Shown here in pieces: positions 25,495 through 33,855 of a DNA stretch of 64,000 nucleotides; the stretch's first letter is position 1, and each line of letters starts with the position of its first letter. The position numbers and the translations under genes were made by a program. Under the pieces are notes generated by a model. It saw nothing but the letters and a program-made list of their open reading frames with translations, was not told the origin of the DNA and made no database searches. This stretch comes from Streptomyces sp. TLI_235 (lineage in GTDB: Bacteria; Actinomycetota; Actinomycetes; Streptomycetales; Streptomycetaceae): NCBI GenBank assembly GCA_002300355.1, contig NSGV01000001.1:3720001-3784000 (forward strand), in the 5' to 3' direction.

Positions 25495-26627
25495 CCGGCC
25501 ACAGAGCACTGCCCGCCTGGTGCACCGCGACCTGGCTGATGCTGCTGCTGCCGGTGCTGGTCTCGCTCGTCGACGCCGCCCTGGTCTCCAAGGGCGCCCA
25601 CTGGTGGGAGGCCGGGCTCTCGGTGCTCGCCGCACTCGCCCTGCTGCTGCGCCGCCGCCTCCCGGTGACGGTGCTGCTGCTGACCCTGCCCGGCGCGTTC
25701 GTCAACTACATCTGGCTGGCACCGATGACCGCCGTGTACTCGGTCGCCGCGCAGCGGGCGGCGCTCCGGGTCACCGCGGCCTGCGCCACCGCCTTCGCCC
25801 TCGTCGAGTTCTTCCACTGGCCGCTCGCCGACCACCCGCTCGCCCTGGACCGGGACAACGCGCTGTACGCGATCCAGTGCGTGATGCTGGCCGCCGGGCC
25901 CGCCGCGCTCGGCCTGCTCGCCCGTACCCGGCGCGAACTCGCCCACCGGCTCGACGAACTCACCCGCGGCCAGCAGCGCGAGAGCCGGCTGCTCGCCGAG
26001 CGGGTGCTGGCCACCGAGCGGGCCCGGCTGGCCCGGGAGATGCACGACGTGGTCTCCCATCAGGTCAGCCTGATCTCCATCCAGGCCGGGGCGCTCCAGG
26101 TGTCCACCGGCGACCCGGCCGCCAAGGACACCGCCTCGACCATTCGCGAGCTGGCAGTCCGCACCCTGCAGGAGCTCCGCCAGATGGTCGGCGTGCTGCG
26201 CGCCGCCGGCGTCGAGCCCACCGAGCCGCTGGCCCCGCAGCCGCGGCTGGCCGACCTGCCGAAACTGATCGACGGCAGCGGGCTGCCGGTGACCACCGAC
26301 CTCTCCACCGGCGGCCGGCAGTGGCCGGAGGCGGTGGAGCGGGCCGCGTACCGGACGGTCCAGGAGGCGCTGACCAACATCACCAAGTACGCGCCCGGCG
26401 CCGCGGTGACCGTCCGGGTGGCGGGCGGCGGCCACCGGCTGCTGGTCGAGGTCCGCAACGCCCCGCCGCCGGCCCGCGCCACCGACCTGCCCACGCTGCC
26501 CGGCGGCGGCCACGGCCTGGTCGGCCTGCGCGAACGCGCCCAGTTGCTCGGCGGCACCCTGGTGACCGGCCCCACCGCGGACGGCGGCTTCACCGTCCGC
26601 GCCGCCCTGCCGGCCGCGGCGGACTGA
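25491..26627 (+). CDS. Two-component sensor histidine kinase (HPK7/NarX-like)
   Basis: This 378-residue membrane kinase has about four to five N-terminal helices with very short loops (residues 10-160), which suggests sensing within or at the membrane. A dimerisation/phospho-acceptor helix follows, with REMHDVVSHQVS as the H-box (HisKA_3 type). The HATPase domain has EALTNITKYAPG (N-box) and GGGHGLVGLRERA (G-box). It lies 4 bp overlapped behind its response regulator. The MprF-like gene is transcribed away from the same intergenic region, so membrane-lipid change or cationic peptides are possible stimuli, but this is inference from position only. Confidence 0.93.
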   Translation: MTGHRALPAWCTATWLMLLLPVLVSLVDAALVSKGAHWWEAGLSVLAALALLLRRRLPVTVLLLTLPGAFVNYIWLAPMTAVYSVAAQRAALRVTAACATAFALVEFFHWPLADHPLALDRDNALYAIQCVMLAAGPAALGLLARTRRELAHRLDELTRGQQRESRLLAERVLATERARLAREMHDVVSHQVSLISIQAGALQVSTGDPAAKDTASTIRELAVRTLQELRQMVGVLRAAGVEPTEPLAPQPRLADLPKLIDGSGLPVTTDLSTGGRQWPEAVERAAYRTVQEALTNITKYAPGAAVTVRVAGGGHRLLVEVRNAPPPARATDLPTLPGGGHGLVGLRERAQLLGGTLVTGPTADGGFTVRAALPAAAD

Positions 26628-26655
26628 CCCCGGGTCCTGCCGGGGCGGGAAACGA

Positions 26656-26691
26656 GGGCGGCGCCCTCCCCGCGAGGGGAGGACGCCGCCC
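26656..26691. terminator. Bidirectional terminator between the kinase and second S53 gene
   Basis: A 16-position stem (26656-26671 with 26676-26691) with one internal C.A mismatch closes a GCGA tetraloop, between two convergent genes. Confidence 0.8.
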
Positions 26692-26713
26692 GTCTGCGTC
26701 ACCGACCGGGAGG

Positions 26714-29713
26714 TCAGTTGGCGCTGTAGTAGCCGAACAGGTCGACGATCACGTTCGCCGAGCCGGGGCTGGTCAGCGCCAGGTCGACCACACCGTTGTT
26801 GACAGGGACGGTCACCAGGTTGGCGATCGTCTGGCCCTTGGTGTCCCAGTTCAGGTTCGAGGAACCCGGACGGGTGGTGTTGCCGGGCCACGCGTTGAGG
26901 TAGCCGCTCGAGGTGGTGTCGGTCACCGTGACGTTCAGCACGACCGAGGTGGCCGACGCCAGCGCGCCGCCGTCGTTCAGCGACAGGTGGACCACCTTGC
27001 CGTTGGTGAGCGGGGCCGGAGCCGGCGCACCCTTGCCGGAACGGGTGTCCATCAGGCGCTTCGGACCGGCGTTGTGGAACTTGCCGCCGGAGGCGTCCTT
27101 GGTGAAGTAGCCGAACACGTCGGCGAGGACGTCGATCGAGGCCGAGGCACCGTTGTAGATGCTGACCTTGCCGTCGGCGCCGACCGGCACGACGACCAGG
27201 TTCGGCACGGTCTGGCCCTTGACCCAGTTCAGGTTGGACGAGCTGGGACGGGTCTCACCGGCCGGCCAGACCGTCAGGTAGCCGCCGTTGTCGGTACCGG
27301 TGACGGTGGTGTTCAGCACGACCGCGGTCACGCCGCTGCCCGGGATCTGGAGGTCCAGGGTCTGCTTGCCGCCGAGCTTGGCCTGGGGAGCGCCGGTGCC
27401 GTAGCGGGTGTCGAGCAGACGGCTGGGGCCGGCCGGGGTCAGCGTGGAGCCGTTGGCGTCGGCCGAGTAGTAGCCGAAGACATCGGCGACGAGGTCGACC
27501 GAGCCGGACCAGCCGCCGTTGAAGAGGCTGACCTTGCCGTCGGCGCCGACCGGGACGGTGACCAGGTTCGGCACGTCACGGCCCGCGGACCAGTTCAGGT
27601 TGGACGAGTCCGGCCGCGCCTTGCCCGAGGGCCAGGCGGTCAGGTAACCGGCGGCCGTCGTGCCCGCCACGGTGACGTTCAGCACGACCGCGTTGACGCC
27701 CGAGGCCGGGACACCGCCGCGACCGGCGACCTGCAGGTTGAGCGTGCCGCGGGCGGGAACCTTGGCGGTGGGGGCACCGGTGCCGAAGCGGGTGTCGAGC
27801 AGACGGTCCGGCGACACCGGGTTGTAGGTGCCGGCCGGCTGCGAGGGCAGCTGCTGGCACAGCGCCGCCATGACCGCCTTGCCCTTCGGCGAGCCGAGGC
27901 CGGTGGCCAGGTCGTAGCCCGCGAGCGCGGAGTACTTGCCGGAGGCGCTGATGTCGTTGTTGCCCAGGGTGACGTCGTTGAACACCGAGCTGTCGAGCTT
28001 GCGCAGGATCGGGTTCAGGTAGCCGACCGGGCCGTTGGCGGCGCAGTCGGTCGACGAGTTGGCCAGCGCGACCAGGGCCGCCCAGAGCGGGGCCGCGGCG
28101 CTGGTGCCGCCGTAGACGTTCGCCCAGAGGCTGTTGTTGGCGTCGTAGTTGGTGAAGATCAGGTAGCCGGTGGCCGGGTCGGCGAGCGCCGACACGTCCG
28201 GAACCTGGCGGCAGGACTGGCCGGCCGCGGCACCGCAGACGTTCGCGTACTCGGCGGCGTGCTGGGCGTTCCAGGCGAAGTCGGTGTCGCTCAGCGCCCA
28301 GCGGGTGGAGAGACCGCCACCGCCGGAGCCGCCGTTGCGGTTCCACACCGAGATCGGGCCGGGGTAGGTGCCCAGGCCGGTGTGCGAGGTGCCGCCGATA
28401 CCGGTCACGTAGGGCTGCGAGGCCGGACTGTCGGTGCTGAGCACGTTGTCGTTGCCGAGGCCGGAGCCGCGGCAGTCGGTCGAGCCGGCGTCACCGGCGG
28501 CGGCGACCACGGACTGCCCCTGGGCAGCGGCCTGCTGCAGGACCAGGTTCAGCGCGTTCTCGCGGCCGGAGTCGCGCTCCGCCTCGCAACGGCCCCAGCT
28601 GATCGAGACCACCTGAGCGCGGTTGTCGTTGACGATCTTCTGGTAGGTGTCGTAGACACCCTGGGCGGTGTTGGGACCCTGGTAGACCAGGATCGAGGCA
28701 CCGGGCGCCAGCGACGCGATGGTGTCCACGTCGAGCGCGGTCTCGCCGCCCTCGCCGTTCTGGTAGTCCGGAGCCTGGTTGACGAAGCCGTCCACCGAGA
28801 CGTTGGAGACCGAGGTCTTGGTGCCGTTGCAGGCCTGCCAGGCGGCGGCCGCGCGGGTGTCGTAGTTCTCCAGCGACAGGATCGCGATGGTGGAACCCGA
28901 GGCGCCGTCGGCTATGCCGTTCAGGTTGTAGGCCTGGGCGAGCGCCCCGGAGCTGTAGTAGTCCCGGCCGTCCACCATGTTGTAGGACGACAGGGTGTTC
29001 TTCCAGTCGGCGCAGAGCTGCGGGCTGGCGCCGATGTTGCGCGCCTGCTCCGAGCCGGCCGCCGAACCCTTGATCGCGGCCTTGGACTTGACCACCGAAC
29101 GCGGCTTGTACGTCGAGGTGGTGTCCAGGCCGACGACGCCGGCGATCCGGCCGGCCAGGTCGCCGCGGACCGACGGGGCCTGGGTGTTGGCGTAGGTGGC
29201 GGTGCCGTCCGCCAGCTTGTAGCCGGCGAAGTCGGTGTCGAAGGCCTTCTTCGCCTCGGCGACGGTCGCCTTGACCGGGATGGTCAGGCCGTTGGCGCCG
29301 AGCTCGCCCGGGTGCAGGCCGGCGGCGGTGAGCGCCGCGCGGACGCTCGCCACGGTCGCCGGGTCGGCGCCGAAGCGCTTCCCGAACTCACCGGTGCCCA
29401 GGTAGTGCTTGTACAGCGGGGAGCCGGGGGTGGAGACGGCGCTGACGAACGTGGTCAGCGCGACCTGGTCCTTCGGCTGCAGGGTGATGCTGAGGTCGAG
29501 CTCGGTACTGTCGGCCGGTGCGGCCGTCTTCACGGCGTCCTTCGGCGCGACGGGCGCGGAACCGATGCGCTTGGGCGCGATCGACTCCGCCTGGGCGGTC
29601 GCGAGGACAGGCAGGCCGGCCCCCGTGACCAGGGCGGCGGTGGTGACGGCGAGGGTGGTCGCACGTCCTGCCGCCCGCATTCGCGTCCTGGTCGGACCCG
29701 ATGGGTCGAGCAT
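26714..29713 (-). CDS. Large secreted S53 peptidase with three C-terminal surface repeats
   Basis: This 999-residue secreted protein starts at the ATG at 29713, preceded by AAGGAGAA. A signal peptide ends near ATAQA. The pro-domain carries FVSAVSTPGSPLYKHYL. The S53 catalytic domain shows Glu and Asp four apart in GGETALDVD, aspartate in AAAGDAGS, and Ser538 in [10 protein letters not shown]. After about residue 620 there are three tandem repeats of about 115 residues. Each begins LLDTR.GTGAP or LMDTR.GKGAP, contains a SSNLNW segment, and ends FGYYS or FGYF. Such repeats occur in actinobacterial surface proteins and may fix the enzyme to the wall or a polymer. It differs strongly from the 6.3-kb S53 gene, so recent duplication is unlikely. 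Confidence 0.92.
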   Translation of the reverse strand: MLDPSGPTRTRMRAAGRATTLAVTTAALVTGAGLPVLATAQAESIAPKRIGSAPVAPKDAVKTAAPADSTELDLSITLQPKDQVALTTFVSAVSTPGSPLYKHYLGTGEFGKRFGADPATVASVRAALTAAGLHPGELGANGLTIPVKATVAEAKKAFDTDFAGYKLADGTATYANTQAPSVRGDLAGRIAGVVGLDTTSTYKPRSVVKSKAAIKGSAAGSEQARNIGASPQLCADWKNTLSSYNMVDGRDYYSSGALAQAYNLNGIADGASGSTIAILSLENYDTRAAAAWQACNGTKTSVSNVSVDGFVNQAPDYQNGEGGETALDVDTIASLAPGASILVYQGPNTAQGVYDTYQKIVNDNRAQVVSISWGRCEAERDSGRENALNLVLQQAAAQGQSVVAAAGDAGSTDCRGSGLGNDNVLSTDSPASQPYVTGIGGTSHTGLGTYPGPISVWNRNGGSGGGGLSTRWALSDTDFAWNAQHAAEYANVCGAAAGQSCRQVPDVSALADPATGYLIFTNYDANNSLWANVYGGTSAAAPLWAALVALANSSTDCAANGPVGYLNPILRKLDSSVFNDVTLGNNDISASGKYSALAGYDLATGLGSPKGKAVMAALCQQLPSQPAGTYNPVSPDRLLDTRFGTGAPTAKVPARGTLNLQVAGRGGVPASGVNAVVLNVTVAGTTAAGYLTAWPSGKARPDSSNLNWSAGRDVPNLVTVPVGADGKVSLFNGGWSGSVDLVADVFGYYSADANGSTLTPAGPSRLLDTRYGTGAPQAKLGGKQTLDLQIPGSGVTAVVLNTTVTGTDNGGYLTVWPAGETRPSSSNLNWVKGQTVPNLVVVPVGADGKVSIYNGASASIDVLADVFGYFTKDASGGKFHNAGPKRLMDTRSGKGAPAPAPLTNGKVVHLSLNDGGALASATSVVLNVTVTDTTSSGYLNAWPGNTTRPGSSNLNWDTKGQTIANLVTVPVNNGVVDLALTSPGSANVIVDLFGYYSAN

Positions 29714-30096
29714 CCGCGTTCTCCTTGGGATGACAATGCGGCGGATATGAGCGGAATTCCGGACAGAACGGCGGGCACGGCAAAAGAACAAGAAGCCGGC
29801 ACAGCCGCGTCAGCGGCGCGCTCCCGGCTGATCCCCCACGTAACAACCCCCCGTGGAGACGCCCGAGTTGGCACCATCGGCACCAAACGGACATTTCGTC
29901 GAACTGCCTTGCGTGAATTCCGCTGCATGTTCTATCAGTCGGCGCCGACACGAACGGTTCGAGGGCGCCCCCCGTTATCAGGAGGAGACATTGTCGGGTC
30001 TCGGACATCCCGAAATACCCCCGAAGTCCCCCCAAAAGCCCCCCCGCACTCCTCAAAGTCGTCGACCCGACGACGGAATGAGTCCGGACAACGAGA
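29714..30096. other. Intergenic region upstream of the second S53 gene
   Basis: These 383 bp hold the promoter region of the minus-strand S53 gene and the space before the tRNA-Leu terminator. A direct repeat GGCACC-ATC-GGCACC (29870-29884) and C-tracts near 30030 are visible. I see no credible coding sequence. Confidence 0.4.
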
Positions 30097-30128
30097 AAGC
30101 CCCGCAGATCCGAAGATCTGCGGGGCTT
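30097..30128 (-). terminator. Terminator of tRNA-Leu
   Basis: A perfect 14-bp stem (30097-30110 with 30115-30128) closes a CGAA tetraloop, 6 bases past the tRNA 3' end. Confidence 0.85.
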
Positions 30129-30133
30129 CGCTG

Positions 30134-30217
30134 TGCGCGAGGGGGGAGTTGAACCCCCACGCCCTTTCGGGCACTGGAACCTGAATCCAGCGCGTCTGCC
30201 TATTCCGCCACCCGCGC
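30134..30217 (-). tRNA. tRNA-Leu (anticodon CAG)
   Basis: The minus strand folds as a class II tRNA. The 7-bp acceptor GCGCGGG pairs with CTCGCGC (one G.T). The anticodon loop reads TTCAGGT with anticodon CAG. There is a long variable arm with a GCCCGAAAGGGC hairpin, and a T-arm with a 5-bp G/C stem and the TTCAACT loop. The discriminator is A and CCA is not encoded. It decodes CUG, the main leucine codon in this genome. Confidence 0.95.
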
Positions 30218-30670
30218 ATGGGTGCTGTCGTAAGATGCTTGCCGCTCTTCCGACCTGTCGAGAACCTTACCGTATCTCTCCGGGTCTTCCGTCCGGCTCC
30301 CTCTCGGGCGCCCCTTCCGACGTGGAAAACATTAGCACGACCGGCGGGCTACCTCCGAATCCGTTTCCCCGCACCCCGGGGAACCGCCTCCCTCCGGGGC
30401 GGACGAACGGGTGACCGAGGGATGAGCGGGGCCCCGCGCGGGTACCTCCCGCTTGCCGTTCAGCTCGCTCCGCACCAGCGTCCGCACCCGGCGCACGCCC
30501 CCGTACCGGCACCTGCCGGGCAGGTGGCGAGCGGTGTGCCCGGTCTCACGCCCCGGGACCACGTTCCCGGGGAACCGTACGGATGGGCCCGACGTGGATA
30601 CGATCAGTACGGAAAACCGCAACCCGGCCCGCGAGCGCGGCCCGGCCGACGCCCTGGAAGGGGGTGCCCC
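30218..30670. other. Leader/promoter region of the fhaA operon
   Basis: These 453 bp lie between tRNA-Leu and fhaA. They contain the divergent promoters of both, a short hairpin CCCCGGGA-N6-TCCCGGGG at 30551-30572, and a TACGAT sequence at 30599-30604 that could be a -10 box for fhaA. The open frames reading into this stretch have no protein-like composition. Confidence 0.4.
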
Positions 30671-31543
30671 GTGGGAGTCCTGAAGAAGTTCGAGCAGCGG
30701 CTCGAGGGTCTCGTGAACGGCACCTTCGCCAAGGTGTTCAAGTCCGAGGTCCAGCCGGTGGAGATCGCCGGCGCACTCCAGCGCGAGTGCGACAACAACG
30801 CGACGATCTGGAACCGCGACCGCACGGTCGTCCCGAACGACTTCATCGTCGAGCTCAGCCCGCACGACTACGAGCGGCTCAGCCCGTACGCCGGCCAGCT
30901 GGGCACCGAGCTCGCCGGCATGGTCCGCGAGTACGCCGAGGCGCAGCGCTACAGCTTCATGGGCCCGCTCCAGGTGACCCTGGAGCAGGCCGACGAACTG
31001 GACACCGGCCTGTACCGGGTGCGCAGCCGCACCCTCGCCGGCGAGGAGCCCGCGGCGCAGCAGGCGCCGCAGCCGCCGGCCGCCCCGGGCGGCTACGAGC
31101 GACGCCCGACCCCGCCCGCGCCCGGCGCCCCGTGGCAGCAGCAGGGCGCGGCCCCGTACGGTGCGCCGCCGCCCCCCGCCGGGCCGCCGGCGATGCCGCA
31201 GACCCCGCCGGCCGCCGCCGGGAACGTCCGCCCCTTCCCGGGCGCCGGCCACAGCGGTGCGAACACCCGCCGCTGGGTGGAGGTCAACGGCACCCGGCAC
31301 CAGATCACGGGCAACGCGTGCGTGCTCGGCCGCTCGACGGAGGCGGACATCCGGATCGACGACCCCGGGGTCTCCCGCAAGCACGCGGAGATCCGGCCGG
31401 GGACGCCCGCGATGGTGCTCGACCTCGGGTCCACCAACGGCATCGTGGTGGACGGGCAGCACACCCAGCGCGCTACGCTCCGCGACGGCTCCCGAATCGT
31501 CCTCGGGTCCACCACCATCGTCTACCGACAGGTCGAAGGGTAG
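30671..31543 (+). CDS. fhaA: FhaA: DUF3662 and FHA domain protein
   Basis: This 290-residue cytoplasmic protein has an N-terminal DUF3662 domain (starts VGVLKKFEQRLEGLVNG), a Pro/Gly/Gln-rich linker, and a C-terminal FHA domain (about 200-285). The FHA phosphothreonine-binding residues are visible as GRS, SRKH and STNG. In actinobacteria, FhaA is a substrate and reader of PknB/PknA phosphorylation and modulates peptidoglycan synthesis at the poles and septa, including through MurJ-type partners. The GTG start at 30671 follows GGAAGGGGG. It is first in a tightly spaced operon with fhaB, a small ORF, pstP, ftsW/rodA and a PBP gene. Confidence 0.93.
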   Translation: MGVLKKFEQRLEGLVNGTFAKVFKSEVQPVEIAGALQRECDNNATIWNRDRTVVPNDFIVELSPHDYERLSPYAGQLGTELAGMVREYAEAQRYSFMGPLQVTLEQADELDTGLYRVRSRTLAGEEPAAQQAPQPPAAPGGYERRPTPPAPGAPWQQQGAAPYGAPPPPAGPPAMPQTPPAAAGNVRPFPGAGHSGANTRRWVEVNGTRHQITGNACVLGRSTEADIRIDDPGVSRKHAEIRPGTPAMVLDLGSTNGIVVDGQHTQRATLRDGSRIVLGSTTIVYRQVEG

Positions 31544-31555
31544 AGCGGGCCACTC

Positions 31556-32071
31556 ATGTCAGAACTGACCCTCACGGTCATGCGGCTGGGCTTCCTCGCC
31601 GTGCTGTGGCTGTTCGTCATCGTCGCGGTCCAGGTCATCCGCAGCGACCTGTTCGGCACCAAGGTGAACCCGCGCACGGCGCGGCGCGGCGCACCCGCCG
31701 CAGCCGCGCCCGCGGGCCGTCCGCCGCAGCAGGCCGGCGGTCAGGCGGCCCCGCCGCAGCCGCGCCAGCGCCGTGGCGCACCGACCCACCTGGTGGTCGT
31801 GCAGGGCTCGCTGGCCGGCACCACCGTCGCCCTGCAGGGGCAGACGATCACGCTGGGCCGGGCGCACGACTCGACGATCGTGCTGGACGACGACTACGCC
31901 TCCTCCCGCCATGCCAGGATCTTCCCGGATCAGACTGGGCAGTGGACGGTGGAGGATCTAGGCTCCACCAACGGCACGTATCTGGACCGGCAGCGGCTCA
32001 CCGCGCCGATGCCGCTCCAGCCCGGCGTGCCGATCCGTATCGGCCGGACCGTCATCGAACTGCGGAAGTAG
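31556..32071 (+). CDS. fhaB: FhaB (FipA): membrane-anchored FHA protein
   Basis: This 171-residue protein has one N-terminal membrane helix (about residues 8-28), a basic/proline linker, and a C-terminal FHA domain with GRAHDS, SSRHAR and STNGTYLD. In mycobacteria the equivalent binds phosphorylated FtsZ-associated or kinase proteins and coordinates division. It starts 12 bp after fhaA. Its stop is followed after 6 bp by the ATG of a 39-codon ORF and then by pstP. Confidence 0.93.
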   Translation: MSELTLTVMRLGFLAVLWLFVIVAVQVIRSDLFGTKVNPRTARRGAPAAAAPAGRPPQQAGGQAAPPQPRQRRGAPTHLVVVQGSLAGTTVALQGQTITLGRAHDSTIVLDDDYASSRHARIFPDQTGQWTVEDLGSTNGTYLDRQRLTAPMPLQPGVPIRIGRTVIELRK

Positions 32072-32077
32072 CGGCGC

Positions 32078-32197
32078 ATGAGGGACACCACCCCGTCCAA
32101 GACCAGCCGGGAGCGCGGGCGCCGCGCTGCCGCTGCCGTGCGCGCCCGCGGCATGGTCGCCACCCCGCGGTCCCGGAAGGGGGCGGCGACGGCATGA
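32078..32197 (+). CDS. Small basic ORF (39 aa) coupled to pstP
   Basis: An ATG six bases after the fhaB stop opens a 39-residue frame ending in ATGA, where the TGA overlaps the pstP start by 4 bp. CGGAAG lies about 10 bases upstream of the ATG. The predicted peptide is MRDTTPSKTSRERGRRAAAA at its N-terminus and ends KGAATA. It is strongly basic and rich in Arg and Ala, without a membrane helix. I do not recognise a family. It may be a real microprotein or a coupling leader that sets PstP translation. Its position fills an otherwise odd 122-bp gap in a tight operon. Confidence 0.5.
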   Translation: MRDTTPSKTSRERGRRAAAAVRARGMVATPRSRKGAATA

Positions 32198-33810
32198 GCC
32201 TGGTGCTGCGCTTCGCCGCCGGCTCCCACAAGGGACTGATCCGGGAGGGGAACGAGGACTCCGGCTACGCCGGTCCGCGGCTGCTCGCCGTCGCCGACGG
32301 CATGGGCGGTGCGGCGGCCGGCGAGGTGGCGTCCTCGGAGGTGCTCGGTTCGATCGTCCGCCTGGACGAGGACATCCCCGGTGCCGACCTGCTGACCCTG
32401 CTCGGCGACGCCGTGCAGGGCGCCAACGACCGGCTGCGGCAGATGGTCGAGGAGGACCCGCAGCTGGAGGGCATGGGCTGCACCCTCACCGCGATGCTGT
32501 GGACGGGCCAGCGGATGGGCCTGGTGCACATCGGCGACTCCCGGGCGTACCTGCTGCGGGACGGCGCGCTGACCCAGATCACCCAGGACCACACGTGGGT
32601 CCAGCGGCTGGTCGACGAGGGCCGGATCACGCCCGAGGAGGCGGAGACCCACCCGCAGCGCTCGCTGCTGATGCGGGCGCTGGACGGCCGCGGCCAGGTC
32701 GAGCCGGACCTGTCGATCCGCGAGGTCCGGGCCGGCGACCGCTACCTGATCTGCTCGGACGGCCTGTCCGGGCCGGTCAGCCACCAGACCCTGGAGGCCA
32801 CGCTCGGCAGCTACTACGCCCCGCAGCAGACCGTCCAGGAGCTGATCCAGCTGGCGCTGCGCGGCGGCGGGCCGGACAACATCACCTGCATCGTGGCGGA
32901 CGTCATCGACGTCGGTGCCACGGATACCCTGAGCGGGCAGCTCGCGGACATCCCGGTGGTGGTCGGCGCGGTCGCCGAGGCGCAGCCGCACCACGGCGAC
33001 CAGAACCTGCTCAACACCCCGGCCGGCCGCGCCGCGGGCCTCGGCCGGCCGCAGGCGCCGCAGGGCGCGTTCGGCCCGGCCAGCGGCTACGAGGCGGCGG
33101 GCTTCGGCCCCGCCGAGGGCTACGAGGACGACGGGTACGGCCAGGCCGACGGCTACGGCGCCGACGCGCAGTCGTACGACGACTACGACGGCGAGCGGCC
33201 GTCCCGGCGCAAGCGCAAGGGCCGGAAGCTGAAGGTCTCGCTGGCCGCGCTGGTCGTGCTCGGTCTGCTGGGCGGCGGCGGGTACGTCGGCTGGAAGTGG
33301 ACGCAGGACCAGTACTACGTCGGTGCGGACGGCAACGGGGTGGCGGTCTATCGCGGCCTGAACCAGTCGCTGGCCGGCCTGAGCCTGTCCTCGGTGTACG
33401 AGCAGCACGCCGACATCGAACTCAAGTTCCTGCCGACGTACCAGCGGACGCAGGTCAGCAAGACCATCCAGGCGAAGAGCCTGGCGGACGCCCGCGAGCA
33501 GGTGCGTACCCTGGGCACCCAGGCGGCGGTCTGCAAGAAGGTCGCGCAGGGCGCCAAACCGGCCCAGGGCACCACCGGTGACGGCTCGGCGCAGCAGCCC
33601 GCGGCGAGCCCGAGCCCGTCGGCGGCCCCGTCGGCCTCCGCCACGGCGCTGACCCAGGCGGGTTTCCGCAACGAGACCCCGGCCCCGGGGGCGAGCCAGA
33701 GCCCGAGTCCGAGTCCGAGCACCGACACCCTGAGCACCGGCAACCCCGGCACCACGCCAGATCTGAACGAGCAGGAGAAGCAGCTGGCATCCTCCTGCCC
33801 GACCCCCTAG
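32194..33810 (+). CDS. pstP: PP2C Ser/Thr protein phosphatase PstP
   Basis: This 538-residue protein has a PPM phosphatase domain (about 1-240) with the metal-ligand motifs REGNEDSGY, VADGMGG, HIGDSRAYLLRDG, CSDGLSGPV and GGPDNITCIV. A Gly/Tyr/Asp-rich linker, a single membrane helix (about residues 350-370, after RRKRKGRKLK) and an extracytoplasmic C-terminal region ending in Ser/Pro-rich sequence follow. PstP removes phosphates from PknB and its substrates and is essential or near-essential in relatives. Its ATG overlaps the stop of the 39-codon ORF and has no close strong binding site of its own, so coupling to upstream translation is likely. Confidence 0.95.
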   Translation: MSLVLRFAAGSHKGLIREGNEDSGYAGPRLLAVADGMGGAAAGEVASSEVLGSIVRLDEDIPGADLLTLLGDAVQGANDRLRQMVEEDPQLEGMGCTLTAMLWTGQRMGLVHIGDSRAYLLRDGALTQITQDHTWVQRLVDEGRITPEEAETHPQRSLLMRALDGRGQVEPDLSIREVRAGDRYLICSDGLSGPVSHQTLEATLGSYYAPQQTVQELIQLALRGGGPDNITCIVADVIDVGATDTLSGQLADIPVVVGAVAEAQPHHGDQNLLNTPAGRAAGLGRPQAPQGAFGPASGYEAAGFGPAEGYEDDGYGQADGYGADAQSYDDYDGERPSRRKRKGRKLKVSLAALVVLGLLGGGGYVGWKWTQDQYYVGADGNGVAVYRGLNQSLAGLSLSSVYEQHADIELKFLPTYQRTQVSKTIQAKSLADAREQVRTLGTQAAVCKKVAQGAKPAQGTTGDGSAQQPAASPSPSAAPSASATALTQAGFRNETPAPGASQSPSPSPSTDTLSTGNPGTTPDLNEQEKQLASSCPTP

Positions 33811-33855
33811 CACCGACCCCGCCAGGGGACTCAGCCGTCGGGGAGCGGCCTACAC

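Noticed and set aside
6305..29713. The two S53 peptidase genes as a recent duplication
   Set aside because: Their sequences, lengths and C-terminal modules differ strongly; only the catalytic and pro-domain signatures are shared.
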